64,000 bases of DNA from Macquaria australasica (Eukaryota; Chordata; Actinopteri; Centrarchiformes; Percichthyidae). Below the pieces are notes generated by a model. It worked only from the letters and a program-made list of their open reading frames with translations. It was not told the origin of the DNA and made no database searches. Below are positions 36,456 to 49,912 of the stretch, one piece after another. The stretch covers positions 124,001-188,000 of the forward strand of contig SEMN01000586.1 of NCBI GenBank assembly GCA_005408345.1. The letters are read 5' to 3'. The stretch's first letter is position 1; each line of letters begins with the position of its first letter. Both the position numbers and the translations under genes were made by a program.

Positions 36456-38562
36456 TCTTAACTACTGAAACCTGCGATCACTGGCAGATTAATTGACTGT
36501 ACCATAAACCCCACACATAAAAGATTAAGGTGAGTTGCCTATCATGATGGAAAATGTTCAGTCGGGAATCATTGCAGATTGCAGACCAATCTAACAAAAT
36601 GGTATCGGTTTCAAAGCCTGCACTTACATCTAACATAATCAAAATGCAGCACACACATCTGATAAAAGAAGGTTGTTGGTCACTCCGTGGAGGGCAGACT
36701 CTGTGCTATCAAGTGCTCTAAAACCAGATTAGAATTCCTCAAAGATATTACTTTGACTCATAACAGACTGTAATTAGGTTGATACAACTTCTTCTTAAAT
36801 CTTTGGGTAAAACATGTCAGTTTAGAGATCAGCCCAGACTGTGCAAGAGACAAGAGGTCAGGCCTTGCCGCACTGATGAAAGGATGGGGTTAACAAGTGA
36901 GTCAGTTATTCTGAAAGGCTCCATAGGATTGTTTGTTCACGGAGATGAGGGTTGAGAAAGGAAAATAAGCTGCTCTTGCATCCTTACATGCTGCTTTCTG
37001 ATATATCAGCCTTAAATCCTTCATAGTACAGTGGGACATTTACCAGCATCTCATTTATGAAGAGATTTTCTGCACTTTATCTTCACAGCCTGAGTGTTTG
37101 CATTCAGCCACGGCAGGGATATTTCTTGTTTACTGTGTTATAAAAGAGACGTAACAACAGGATCATACAGTATATATTATATTTAGGACAGTAACAGTTT
37201 GTGCTGCAAATCTAAGTTTGCTGTGAAGCTTCTCATTAAAGCTGAAAAACTTGACTTGATGAACTTAAACTATGAGCTCCAGCTTGGCAGACTACAGGTG
37301 ACAGTTGAGTCTGCCCTTAGAGCTTTCTTTTGCAAAGATTCAACCCATCCATCCATCTGTCCCTCTTTCTCTCCCTCTTAACTGCACTCTTCCTTTCACC
37401 ACAACTCCTGCCACTTTCCCTATCCACCCTTCACCCATCTTTCACAGCCCATAGAAACAGTTTGTGGGGAAAGAAATGCTGTATTTGACTCAGCCAAAAG
37501 CTCTCCGGCTGAGGAGTCAATAATTCTATTTCTCTACTCTTAGAGTAGACCTCCCCCACACACACACTTCCACTCCTCCACCCCCCGTCCACATGCCTGC
37601 ATTATCCTAAGCCAAAGCATCCGAGGTGTGTAACGTAAGCCTCTGCAGTGCGCCTCATGTTTCATAAAGAGATAAGGGCCACTAAAAATACCCATCGTGT
37701 GTGGAGAGATAGCCAAGCATTAAGAGAGGTATCTACAGCGAGCAGCCAGCAAAGCACAGTCTCCTTTAATTCTAACCACAGACATCTAAGAAAAAAAAAA
37801 CAAACAGGAACCCATGGACCCAGGCATAGATAGAAAATATTCATAGTTAAAACAGCTCTGTATGGATGTATTATTAATATTAATCTGCTCTGAAAACCAG
37901 AAATAGAAAGGAAAATAATATTTCCACAAAATGACGCCTATACAATGTATCATACTGTGACAAACTCACAGAAAGGGTGTAAAAATATCCCAAATGCCCA
38001 AGACAGTGGATACATGAGCACATGTGTTTCTGAAGAAATTCAGGGGGAAGATGTCTATTTAGATGATTTAGAGTTGATAACACAGGTTTCCTGCAGTAAT
38101 CTGAAAATGGAAATTGAGTTTGATCTCTGCATTTTTTTAAATCACAGAGCTCTAGACGCTATCTTAACCAAAGATTGATCCCTGACTACTTCAGCTGTTA
38201 AACTCATTATCACCTCTCATTACGAGTATTGTCAGCTCTGATGCAAGTCTATCCAGGTAGTGGTATATCATATCTTATTTAGCTTTTACATCTTGCATAG
38301 CTCTGTGTACATGTAGGATCATATCTTAAAGCTAAGGGGGAACAGTCATCAAGTTTCCTGCTGCTTCAACACTTCTTAGATCCTGTTTCTAAACAGAAGT
38401 TGATCCTCTGAGGGAGGTCTGTCCCCCTCTGTAAGCATAAGGCTGGGGCACAGCATGGTGAGTCTGTTTGCACTGCTGTTTTTATCCATGCATACAGAGT
38501 ACCAGGAGTACAGCTGTGAGCACACACACTTCCAAACTAATTGGGCTGTCTGTTGTCATGCT
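36456..38562. other. Noncoding DNA, nothing recognised
   Basis: Several short frames with no motif. A short CA patch lies at 37556-37568. Confidence 0.55.
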
Positions 38563-39391
38563 AACTCTTGGGGCAGCAGCTATTGTACGCACATCACATT
38601 AAGTTACATGTAGCTTGTTAGAGAGAAGCTGCGAGTGAAGGGGAGGCAGATCAGGAATGTTTTGGCTTTGAGCAAGTGTTTGTCTCTCTACCCATCTGTG
38701 TCCCCTCACACTATCCAGTGATCATTCTGCCCTCCGTGGATTTTACATTTTTTTTACATGCCTAGCCAGACAGATGGAATAAGACAAGAGAACGAGAGAG
38801 GTAGCTAAAGAAAGAAAACAATCTGACTTTACTTTGCGGAGTATCAGGAGAGCTTAAAAGTATGAGAAGCATGTATTTGTCCCAGGTGAATCAAGAGACT
38901 TGCCAGCAAGTCTGTCCTCCAACTCCTCTTAGCCATCTTAGCCCGTATGTGGGCAAATTCAAACCACTAAATTAAAAACTCATCAGAGTTCTTAAAAGTG
39001 GCTTGACCCTCAGAATTATCAGCAGCAATCAATTATTCAGAGACAAACTGCTGAAGAACTTTTGAAGTTTCCTTTTCTCAGAAAAAAGTGTCTAATTTCT
39101 AGGTTATATGATATCAAACACTGGTGAGGACACTTTTGATAAAGTCACAGCTTGTAGCACCACTGTGAAATATTTAATAGGAATTATTTTTACTTCTTGT
39201 TCTTTGTCCTCTTTCAGTTCTACTTCCTTTTTCACTTCCACTTCTCCCTCTTCATCTTTCACTTCCACCTATTTTTCATTTTCTTCTTTTCCCACTTCAA
39301 TTTCTTTTTCTTCCATTTCCTTTCCCACTTTCACTACTTCTTCTTCTTCATCATCCTCTTTCACTCCCCATTCTTATTCCTATTCTTATTT
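38563..39391. repeat. Duplicated 829-bp block, first copy
   Basis: It is nearly identical to 39597-40425 at a constant offset of 1034 bp. I saw two differences: G at 39102 against T at 40136, and C at 39379 against G at 40413. The block ends inside a pyrimidine tract, after which the copies diverge. Confidence 0.95.
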
Positions 39392-39576
39392 TTCTACCAT
39401 TTCCACCTATTATTTTTCTTCTTCGTCTTCTTCCTATCCTTTGACTTCCTCTATTTCCTTTTTCACTTCCACCTCTTCTTCCTCATCCCTTCACTTCCCC
39501 TTCCACTTCTTCTACTACCACTTCCACTACTTCCACTCTTCTCATTCCCTTTCTTTGTCTTCCTCTTCCATCAAGT
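39190..39576. repeat. Pyrimidine-only tract interrupted by gap
   Basis: Almost entirely C and T on the plus strand, with TTC, TTCC and CTTTCAC-like units. It runs directly into a run of N. The 179- and 152-codon Ser/Phe-rich frames over it are repeat artefacts. Confidence 0.9.
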
Positions 39577-39596
39577 NNNNNNNNNNNNNNNNNNNN
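39577..39596. other. Assembly gap of 20 N
   Basis: Twenty unknown bases between the pyrimidine tract and the second copy of the 829-bp block. The true size is unknown. Confidence 1.
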
Positions 39597-40425
39597 AACT
39601 CTTGGGGCAGCAGCTATTGTACGCACATCACATTAAGTTACATGTAGCTTGTTAGAGAGAAGCTGCGAGTGAAGGGGAGGCAGATCAGGAATGTTTTGGC
39701 TTTGAGCAAGTGTTTGTCTCTCTACCCATCTGTGTCCCCTCACACTATCCAGTGATCATTCTGCCCTCCGTGGATTTTACATTTTTTTTACATGCCTAGC
39801 CAGACAGATGGAATAAGACAAGAGAACGAGAGAGGTAGCTAAAGAAAGAAAACAATCTGACTTTACTTTGCGGAGTATCAGGAGAGCTTAAAAGTATGAG
39901 AAGCATGTATTTGTCCCAGGTGAATCAAGAGACTTGCCAGCAAGTCTGTCCTCCAACTCCTCTTAGCCATCTTAGCCCGTATGTGGGCAAATTCAAACCA
40001 CTAAATTAAAAACTCATCAGAGTTCTTAAAAGTGGCTTGACCCTCAGAATTATCAGCAGCAATCAATTATTCAGAGACAAACTGCTGAAGAACTTTTGAA
40101 GTTTCCTTTTCTCAGAAAAAAGTGTCTAATTTCTATGTTATATGATATCAAACACTGGTGAGGACACTTTTGATAAAGTCACAGCTTGTAGCACCACTGT
40201 GAAATATTTAATAGGAATTATTTTTACTTCTTGTTCTTTGTCCTCTTTCAGTTCTACTTCCTTTTTCACTTCCACTTCTCCCTCTTCATCTTTCACTTCC
40301 ACCTATTTTTCATTTTCTTCTTTTCCCACTTCAATTTCTTTTTCTTCCATTTCCTTTCCCACTTTCACTACTTCTTCTTCTTCATCATCCTCTTTCACTC
40401 CCCATTCTTATTGCTATTCTTATTT
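39597..40425. repeat. Duplicated 829-bp block, second copy
   Basis: It begins immediately after the gap, in the middle of a sentence of the first copy ('aactcttggggcagcagc'), and continues into the same pyrimidine tract. This arrangement is typical of two alleles or two contig ends placed in tandem by an assembler. Confidence 0.95.
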
Positions 40426-40750
40426 CCATTCCATTTCCTTCCTTCCATTCCTCCATTTCCTCTTTCCTTCCTTCCTTCCTTCATCCGTGTTCTTTCTTCC
40501 ATTTCCTTTTCTTTCTTCCTTCTTCATCTTCCATTTACTTCCTCTAGGCTATTTCCTCTTCTTCCTCATCCTATTTTAGTTTTACTCCCACTTCCTCTTC
40601 CCATTCTTCTACACCCACCACCTCTTTTACTTCCCTTTCCTTGTCTTCCACTTTCACCTTTTATTTTTCTTCTTTCTCCACTGCCACTTCAACTTTTTCT
40701 TCAGCTTTTTTTCCAACTTCCTCTTTCACTTCTACTTTGTCTTTTTCTTA
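40224..40750. repeat. Pyrimidine-only tract, second version
   Basis: The same kind of C/T tract as before the gap, about 530 bp here, with TTCC and TTCCTTCC units. It diverges from the first version after 40425. The 145- and 207-codon frames are artefacts. Confidence 0.9.
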
Positions 40751-43700
40751 TTATTATAATATTAAATACAGTTTATTTAGCAATTTATGGTCTTATGTGT
40801 CTATACCTACAGGATTGTTATGCACAAAGTCCCAAAAAGTCACAAGCATCATAATTAAAAGATCAACATATTTTTCATTCCATCTCTTTACGTAAATCAA
40901 TATGCACACACTCTCTGAACCAGTGCATTTTTGTGATAATAAGATACATTCACACTTTGCCTTTCCCATTCTGCTTGTAAAGGAGCAGATTGATTACAAA
41001 TTATACAGTCCCGGTTGACACAAACAAGGCATAGACTTCAGTTTGACAGGAAACAGATTACAACTGTCGGAGCAACTGCTTGAACCATTTCCACTTCCCT
41101 CAGATCTTCTCCAGACCTTCACCATTTGGATTTCTATCAAGCCAAAGTGGGTGTCGTGTCATGGCTTGCTCCTCATCTTAGCTGGGATATGGATGGAAAA
41201 AGATTACTGTGGATATACTCACCCAGCCTGCCCCAACAGTCCAGCATTTCATCTCTCAGTGTGATTAAATGGGAGACATTCACACCCGATTTGTTAATTC
41301 ATCAAAACTGTACCTTGTGGAATACAGAGGTTGTATTAATCACATTTTGGGCAAATTCGCGTTGGCTTGCATAAAGCTCAAACAGGCATGCATTACAGAT
41401 TAGTCTATTGGTGAAGGTGCCTCACCAGAGACTCATCGCATTAATATATTACCCCAGTCACAAGGTCTGAAGTGAGAAAGAATGAGAGAGAGAGAGTCAG
41501 GGAGAGACTATGTGTCTATGGGTGGAGATGACAAGTTATACAGTGAATACAGATGATGAACTTAGAATATCAACCAATGATCTATGAATGCCTTTTTGAG
41601 GAGCAAAACCAATTTGAGATACAATAAATGGAGTCAGAGATATAAAACTTGCTGATTTGTGAACTTTTCTCACAGCCCTGTCCTCGTTGAAGAGATTGGC
41701 TGCTTGGAGTGAATTGTAATCAACTGCAGAAAAGCAGCACCTTGCTTGTTAGGAATACTGTTTAAGGTTTGTGAAATTCCCACAGGGGAAGTGGAGGTGG
41801 GGGGGTTGTTGACCATCTTGTTTTCCCCTCCTTTGTCATCTAATTTGTCTCATAACTACAAGGTTTTATAACAGTCATTAGAAGGTAAATCCCCTTGGCT
41901 CAACTTACCACAGTAAAGCACTGGCATTCAGGGCTTGATAAATGGACACTCAACACCGGTTATTATGATGAATGGGAATTTTACACTGGTAACAGTGCCA
42001 GGTATGGGAGGAAAAAAACCCAGAAAGAAATTCCTCCCAAAAGTGCTGCCAATGGCAAATTGGAAACGGATGCCTATAGGGTCAGTTGACATTCACAGTA
42101 TTGGCTTTTATTGGATTGTTTGACTTGCTTGAAGTTAGGCCAGGGTGTAGGGAGGCGCTTTAACAAAACATGATCCATTTCCAAAAATAGTTAGAAAAAG
42201 AAGTCCAATACCTCTAAGGCATGTTGGGAAAAGAGAGTCAATAAACAGATCAGCCGTTCCCATAGTGCACACAGATTAGTGAGGGTCCATGGTCATTTAG
42301 CCATCTGTACAGGTTGCCGGGCCTTGTGCTGCAGACATGGATGCAGCCAACCAATACATTACAGCAACTGTATTATCAGAGGTACATGAAAGAGGGGGAG
42401 GGGGGGTGATGTTGCAAACTACACTGGGTGTCTGATCAATGGGGGATATCAAGCAGGGGACAGAAAGAGAGCGAGGTGAGGTGAGCTAAAGAGAGAGGAG
42501 AGATGCGGAGGCGAGGGAGGTACAGTATAGGGCAATTTAATCACAACCATCTCGGCTGGATAATAAGAGAGGAGCGAGAGAATATAAATAGTGAGCGAGA
42601 GACTAATGGAACTCATTTTAGGAGAGTATTTAACCTATTTCAGAGAGAATCCAGGGTAATCAATTAAAAGTGCTTTTAGCCCAGGCCTCAACTTTAATTA
42701 CTCTTCAAATGTGATTATTCTCTGACATGCTACCTTAGTCCTAGAAATAGATATAATATTAGCTACATTAAAATGCTGGCTCGTGTAGGCTGCAACCAGA
42801 GAGAAAGACCCAGAAAAATGCCAAAAATGAATGGTGGCAATACTTCATTGACATTTATTTAGTCCTGCTTCTACTGTGCATATTGTGTAAGACTTGCTAA
42901 GGTGAATGATTGTCATTAGTGAATTAACATTTATGATCTCTTAATTTGACAGTAAATGGTGTTCTATAGACCTGGACATTTGTCCAACTGTTAGTGGCTT
43001 CTATGTGCAGTAATTGAACTGAAATGCTAATAAATAGGCGTACACAACTTAAAAACTAATTATTGTCTTAAATTCTTGCTGAGTGGCAGGCCTGGCGTGA
43101 CGGCTGACCTGTGGGTGCTGTGACAGCCTAAAATCCTCAGTGTCAGCAGCCAGTTAAAACCTTGGCCTACAATTGTTCGGTCAATATGTGCTCGCAGTTC
43201 CCAGGACACTAAGGAGGTCTGTTACAGCCACAGTGCCAGTCTAGCAGTAGGCCTCTTTGTTTGACAGTCAACCCAACACTAATCCACTGCTCTGAATCAC
43301 TCTCAGAAGGGGAGAGGAATAGAAACGGCTGGAGGGCATACTCCTGAAAATATGTAACTCTGCACTCACATATAGTCCCAGTGAAACTGTTACTGTTCGC
43401 AGGAAACACGTGTAACAACGTAGAAATGTTCACACTCAAGCACACAGACCCACACACACAAACATGGTAACAACACATTATGTGTAGATATTAGAAAAAC
43501 ATCATGTCCTGGTGCCCAACTGGATGGAATAAAAAAAAGAAAACAGAACAGGAGCTTTGATTTTGAGCTGTTAGCTTTGTAAAGCCCCCCTGTCATCTGT
43601 CACATCTGATAATTGCAAACACGGAAATTATGCTACGGGCAAGATTTTCCTGTATTTTACATCTTTCATGCAAACCCAGCAGGGAGAATTTCCCATTCTT

Positions 43701-45541
43701 TCACAGAGGACATGAATGGACAACGTGAGCGTCCACTAAAGCAGGCACAGGCACACAAGCAATGTTCCCGCCACTCAGTGAGAGAAGTGAAGCTCAGTGG
43801 CACACAAGCATCTTCTTGAGTGCCAATTAAGAAGCTGAAAAGAGGTAAAAACAGATTCAAGTGATGGGGATGGGAGTGTATATATGTTGACATTCGCATG
43901 CTAATTTAAGAAGGTTCTTGTGTCTTGCTCTCTGTGTGTATCAATGACATTAGTATACACACTTCACATCCCTGCAATTTTCCTTTTAGCAGCTTTAGTG
44001 TCATGCTACGTGCCACTGGTCTGTAGTTTTTATGTTTACTGCACAGGCAGATGCTGGGACAGCTAACAGGAAAACAGAGAACAACACAGCAGCTCAGACA
44101 TTTTGACTTGTCATAGGAGGAAAAGCACGGGTGTCAATAATAACATTAACAGCGGCTCTGTTCTGTTCAAGGGTCCCAGTAAGCCATGACAGTGTCACAG
44201 TGAGCCAGCATGCACTAAGACCCTGAAACTGAAGCAGCTAAATGGAATTCATTATTTATTTAATTATTCATTCTGTTCGTTCATTCATTCGGAAGCTGAC
44301 GTCTAAATATGCCACATGGATAATCAGTTAATACAAAGCAGCTGTGAAAACAGGTGATTCAATGAGGGAAAAAGAGAGGTAAAATACGAAGGGGGATATT
44401 TAGAAACAGAGGAGAAGGCGAAAATAGATGGCGTATGCATCGCCATGACAAAGTATGCACCAATATTATCTAGAAGTGCAGTACAACTCTGCCTCTGCAT
44501 TAATCAGTTCTGTGGATAAATGCTGAAATTATTTTTATTTTTGCACTTTTTTTCTATTTAATCTCTGTAATTTGTATAGATTGTTTAAAAGCTATTACAG
44601 TTGAAGGGATTTTGTTAGAACTCTATTTGAAGTTTCCAAGAGGAGCCTGTTGGGAAAAATTAGGTAGAACCTCATGGAACCCTATTCTAAGTGGAACCTT
44701 GACAAAAGCTTTCTGAGACACGTGAAACTCCACGATAAGTAGCTGGTTCAAGGTGGTTCCAGCTACAGCTGACTGGGTCAGGACCTCATAAATATGCTGA
44801 GTCTTTTAAGGGTGTTTGAGTTATAAATACTCAATGTACATTTGTTTAGAGCTCTGCAGTAGATGGAGTATTATAGTGATTAGAAATGATTCCATCTATG
44901 AGTATGAGTTAAAGCACCCGATATGGTTCTATTGAGCCCTTCTACTTTTGGGAGTGTTGTATGACCCTTTTTTAACCCTCTTTTTTTCCAACTTTCAATC
45001 CCTCCAGCTTTGGGCCGACTAACTTCTCACTAACACTCCTCCTGAAACTGATTCAAGAGAACAACCATAGCTGCAGACTCTCAGCTCTCCACACCCATCT
45101 CACTGGATGAGCACACTGTGACTCAGAGATGGCTCGACAGATGGATTATATCCCTGTTGTCGGTGCCTCGCTGCCGGCCATGGGGCAGAAGTGTTTGATA
45201 AAGGCATGTCAAAACAGCTGTAGAATTCTTGGACTAAGAAGTCCACACTGGGGGGAGGGCCAAGATCATGTCAGCCTCTGCGCTGCATCTCATGCATGGC
45301 AAAGGATTGTGCGGTCACTCGAGGTGAAGAACCGCACTTTTGCATACAATGGATGTTTTGTTTTGATTCTTCGAGAGCACAATTCTGTTAGTTTGTTTGG
45401 CGCCCTGGAAAAACATGCTGACTAACTGTTCTCTGGCGACCTTGCATCCAGTTTGTGTGTTTGTGTATGTGTGTGTGTGGGGAGGGTTGTAATAAAGAAA
45501 GGTGGGGGCTTCTATAGACGCCGAGCAGCTTAAGTTTAATT
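40751..45541. other. Noncoding DNA, nothing recognised
   Basis: No coding signal. Purine-rich patches at 42400-42600, otherwise AT-rich unique-looking sequence. The open frame at 45129-45425 has no motif. Confidence 0.5.
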
Positions 45542-47329
45542 GCTTGTGGTGGCAGTCAAAGTCAATATGCTGGTCAATGGCCCGTGCATCCCGCAGGTTC
45601 ATTTCCCCATAATTACTCTACATGCGCCTGGCCAATGCATAAGTCTGTCATCATTAAAATAATAAGAATGGGTTGGGCAAGGAGGAGGGCAGGAAGAATG
45701 GAGGAACTAATGCAAAAGAAATGAATGAATCAATACTGCAGACAAGAGGAAGAGATGGCCTGGCACAAGCCGAGGCCCAGAATTGGTTTTTCCTATAGAC
45801 GCATAATCACATGAAAACAATCAAATGCATGTACATACGCACAATTGCACATACAGTACATGACTTAATGCAGCCAATGCAACATTTTGAGCAAACTGTG
45901 TGCTTTTGAAAAGTAAGTGTTAAATAGAAGCAGAAAATACATTACTAAGAAAATGGGTTGAATGGAAGAGAGTGTTTTTGCATTCCAAAAGCTGATGGCT
46001 AATTTTATAGCTCTTCAGTGTCAGCTGTAAGTGGCTGTATTTTATCTTTAGAAAATTCACATGGCAAAACTCAAATGCACAGACTAACGGCCAACACAAT
46101 TATGATGACTGGAACTTTAGTACATCTGACTGCACATACTCAATGACAAGGTCATATTCACCAAATGTATTTCAATGCAACTGCCAAAAGCCTTTCTACC
46201 TCAAGCAAAACTTTTTCTTTTGTGATAATGAAGAAATTTGATCAGATTTGTCTTTTCCATTCAGCCCCCCTAATTCAATTCATATTTTGGACCAGAATAC
46301 TTGGATCGAAAGCCAGTTATTGACAGAAACGTAATAAGCATTCCCAAAGCAACATCTCAGCTCATTACAGTTCCCCCGAACCTGCTGGATTGCAGCTTAA
46401 TGCGGAACAAATATAAGATGTGTGTGCCTGTGCACATCTGTGCGCGTGGCGTAACCATGTGTTCTACAGTTGCTGAGTGTAATCCTCGGCCTTTACCAGC
46501 TGCCCACAGGTCTTTCAAAAACGTCTCACTCAAATTAACAACAGGTGGACACAGTTTGATTAGCTTGTTAAAACACACCTGCTACTGAAGGGCGAGGCAT
46601 TACGCACACATATACACACATTTACACACACTATACACACTTTCACACAGGCACAAAAAACTTATTGGGGCCTGTGGAGCAAAGATAATTATTATGGGAG
46701 AAAATATTAGCTGCATTAAAGGGTTTTTTGCAGTAAAAAAAAAACTGCAACACTAAGCTCCCTAATGCTCATAGGTGAGAATTATATGAAAAAAGCTCAC
46801 AGTCATTTCTTCTGTACTGTATTGTAAAATTGTCAGCGCTCATTTTATCCAAGTTAGCTTTCATTTTAAATGTGTTGGTCATGTCCTCTTTTTAGTTCAG
46901 TTGTATTGCTTTTATTTCCTGTTACAAGAGGAATTTACTCCCCTTAATATGGGCTGTCATACTGCGAATTTAACTCCACTAAGAATTAAAGGGAAAAGAT
47001 AAAACAAGTTATGACACATTTTCTATTCAGCAATATAATAAATGTGAAAGTTAATGTGAAAACTGTTTTGCTATTCAGAGCAAAGCAGCAGTACAGTAAC
47101 ACAAATTCAGAATCTCAGGCTTCTAGCTTTTGGACATGTTTAACAGTGTTGATGTTGGGTGTTGTGTCTCTACCATAAATACTGTATATAGCTTATTTAT
47201 AATAGAGATCAGCCTTTAGGCTTTATTTTTGTTATCCCCAATAGTCTTTTTATTGCTTGAGGCAGTTTTCTATGTACATTTATCGGTTTGTAAAATTGAA
47301 CTCACTTATTCACACATAGGAGTGAGGCA
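45542..47329. other. Noncoding DNA with a possible conserved block
   Basis: 45542-45665 is repeat-free sequence rich in TAATTA/ATTA-type motifs and could be a regulatory conserved element. The rest shows nothing I can name. Confidence 0.45.
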
Positions 47330-47357
47330 GTGTGTGTGTGTGTGTGTGTGTGTGTGA
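47330..47357. repeat. (TG)n microsatellite
   Basis: About 13 TG units. Confidence 0.9.
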
Positions 47358-48167
47358 GAGGTTTCATCACACAGTCTGTCCTTAACTGTAAGTTAGGTCT
47401 GAGATGCAAATTTAGAAATTGTGCAGACTTTTGTTATCTAATGGATTGTAATCTAAACTGCAGACACCAATCCTCACGATGGTCCCACTACAATACATTA
47501 ATTAAACTAATAGATGGTGTAATGATTCAGCAAGTATCTCACAGTTTTATGGTGTGCTGTGATGTTACCACTGGCTGCATTTAAAAGGCACCAAAGACAT
47601 TCCCCGCAAAAGCATTTTATGGTATGCCAGCAGGTTAACAGCTATTTGAAAGCCCATTGAGTCATTGTTACATTTAAACGTTCTCAAACATGAAGCGTTT
47701 TATTCCTGTGTCAGCCTTTACTTCAGTGACCAGCATGTAAATGTCTGTGTGTGTGTGTGTATGGGGGCAGCTGAGCTTATACAGTATTGCGGAGTAATTC
47801 CCCACCATCACCAATGGGACAAGGGCAATTGAACCCTGGCACTTCATGTTTTAAATGCTCATTTATGCGTCAAATGTACCTTTGGAAGATAATAAGACAC
47901 CATAATAGATTTTTATGAAAATGCATTACATGGGAGGGAAGCTAGTGCATGTAAACCCTCTTCCCTTCCCCTCGTCTCACCCTTCAACAAATCCCTTTCG
48001 AGCAGCTACGCTCTGGGTCCATAAAACTTCTCCATATGAATATTTAATGTACAACTCATGTAATGCAAATTCTACTTAGTTTTATTTTTCCCTTTGCCCA
48101 GTCCATTATTTTGCCAAGTGCTGCGACTCGGTGAGGGCTGTGAGACTCACTGGTGAGCGTTCAGAGG

Positions 48168-48172
<5 letters not shown>
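47358..48172. other. Noncoding DNA, nothing recognised
   Basis: Contains a short (TG)n patch at about 47742-47760; nothing else stands out. Confidence 0.55.

Positions 48173-48229
<57 letters not shown>
48173..48229. repeat. (CA)n microsatellite
   Basis: About 28 uninterrupted CA units. Confidence 0.95.
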
Positions 48230-48231
<2 letters not shown>

Positions 48232-49424
48232 TGCCATTACCACAAAGACAGGACTCAAGTGTTCAAATATACAAGGGAGCAGAGATAGATTACATGCATG
48301 GTTTAGCATTGTTAGAATTGGCTGGATGTTAATGAGGACCGCATTTATTAATTATAAATGGTCATGTTGGTCGTTAAGGTCACATGGCCACAATGTGAGA
48401 ATCATTAGGGTCAATTTAAGACAAATTCTACTTTGCCACCCCTGATATCTCCTTCATACTCTCCCTTTTAATGACTTTCTGATTAATACCTGCTCTCCCT
48501 ACATGTTGCAAACAAATAACCCTTCCCACAATGATTTCCAGTAAATCGCATTAGACATGCAAATTAAACTATTTGCATATTTTGCTCCCAGTATTTCTCA
48601 CACTGCCAGATACACCCAATATTACAATATCTGTAGAAAGACGAGACTTTATTTCACTAATTTAAGTGCCACACCCTTGTAGTAGATCCAATTTGCTATT
48701 TCATTCGGACCCTAATGCTTTGAATGCTGAGTAAATTTGCCCCAAAGCAAATCATTTCTTTTGTATTTTTTGTATATTTTTTAGTTGCAGTCATGACGGA
48801 ACTTTCACTGATTAATCAATGACACTGACTAATCAATATCTGCTGTTTCACTATATTGACAAAACTGCCATTGCTAGTTCCCCATTTCATTATCTGCAAC
48901 TCAGACATTGTAAACTGCGAGCAGGTGACTGCAAACCACAGAGGACACATATTTATATGCTAGTCTGCTATTATGGGCTTTGAAACAGCAGATGGGCAAA
49001 ATGGTGGACCCAGGTCTGTCCAGGCCTCCAACCCTCCCCTCTCCCTCTGTGCCAGAGTTGGCTTGCCAGGCTAGGAGTGCCAGAGTCCTAGCCCCTCTCT
49101 CCCCCTTGAGGGGTGTCTCTGTGTGGGGTGGCAAGGGCTTGGCACAGCAATCTGTGGAGCACGGGTAGCAGAGGTCAGCGTGTGCGGTTAGTGCCCTGCG
49201 GCAAGTCAGCGCTTTATCCAAACCTCTGCCTGCTTTGGCAGAAGAAAAAGAAACTTGAAAGGAGGAGGGGGAGGTGATAGAGATGGCTAGAGACCACAAG
49301 AGAGAAAAACTGAATTTCTTTCCTATCACTAAAAAAAAAGACAAAACAAAAGGTAAACTTTTGGGATGTTTAAACAAGACTTAGCATTGACAGCCATGCA
49401 GCTCTGTCAGGCTGTAGCCTACTT
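48230..49424. other. Noncoding DNA, nothing recognised
   Basis: 49000-49230 is GC-richer and open in both directions (158-codon minus frame 48901-49377) but has no motif, splice context or codon pattern to support a gene. Confidence 0.5.
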
Positions 49425-49912
49425 AGGCACAGCGGTGCTTTGAGCTAAATGCTAACACTCACATGGCAACATGCTCACAATGACAATGCTAACATGCTGA
49501 TCCTTAGCAGGTCTATTGTTTATCATGTTCATCACCTTAGCTTAGTGTTTTAACATGCTAATATTTTGTAATTAGCACTAAACACAAAGTACAGCTGAGG
49601 CTGCAGGGAATGTCATTAGTTTTCACAGGCATTTGGTCATTCACAATGTATTAGACCAACTGAAATTTTCACAATTTACAATTTCATGGCAATCCATCTA
49701 ATATTTGTCAAGACATGTCACTAAAAACCAACAATGTCAACCTGTTGGTAGTGCTAGAGGTGGATCATCAAAGTTACTAGGTCCATCCTCTGGGGATCCT
49801 GAATGTCTGTACAAATTTTCATTCCATCCAGAATTTATTTCAGTCTGGACTAAAGTGACCAACTGACCAACGGATAGACATTTCCATCCCTAGAGCCACA
49901 CCACTAGCTAAA
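49425..49912 (+). repeat. Dispersed teleost repeat, copy 4
   Basis: The most complete left part of the family: 'gagctaaatgctaac', 'acaatgctaacatgctga', 'tttagcaggt'-like, 'attagcactaaacacaaagtac', 'gaggctgcagggaatgtcatta', then 'caatgtcaacctgttgg', 'tctgtacaaattttcat' and 'ctagagccacaccactagc'. Same orientation as the other copies. Confidence 0.85.

Noticed and set aside
39108..40854. Ser/Phe-rich open frames of 145-207 codons
   Set aside because: They are translations of pyrimidine-only tracts, occur in parallel frames, and one crosses an N gap.
48901..49377. 158-codon minus-strand frame
   Set aside because: The region is GC-rich and also open on the opposite strand; no motif or splice context.
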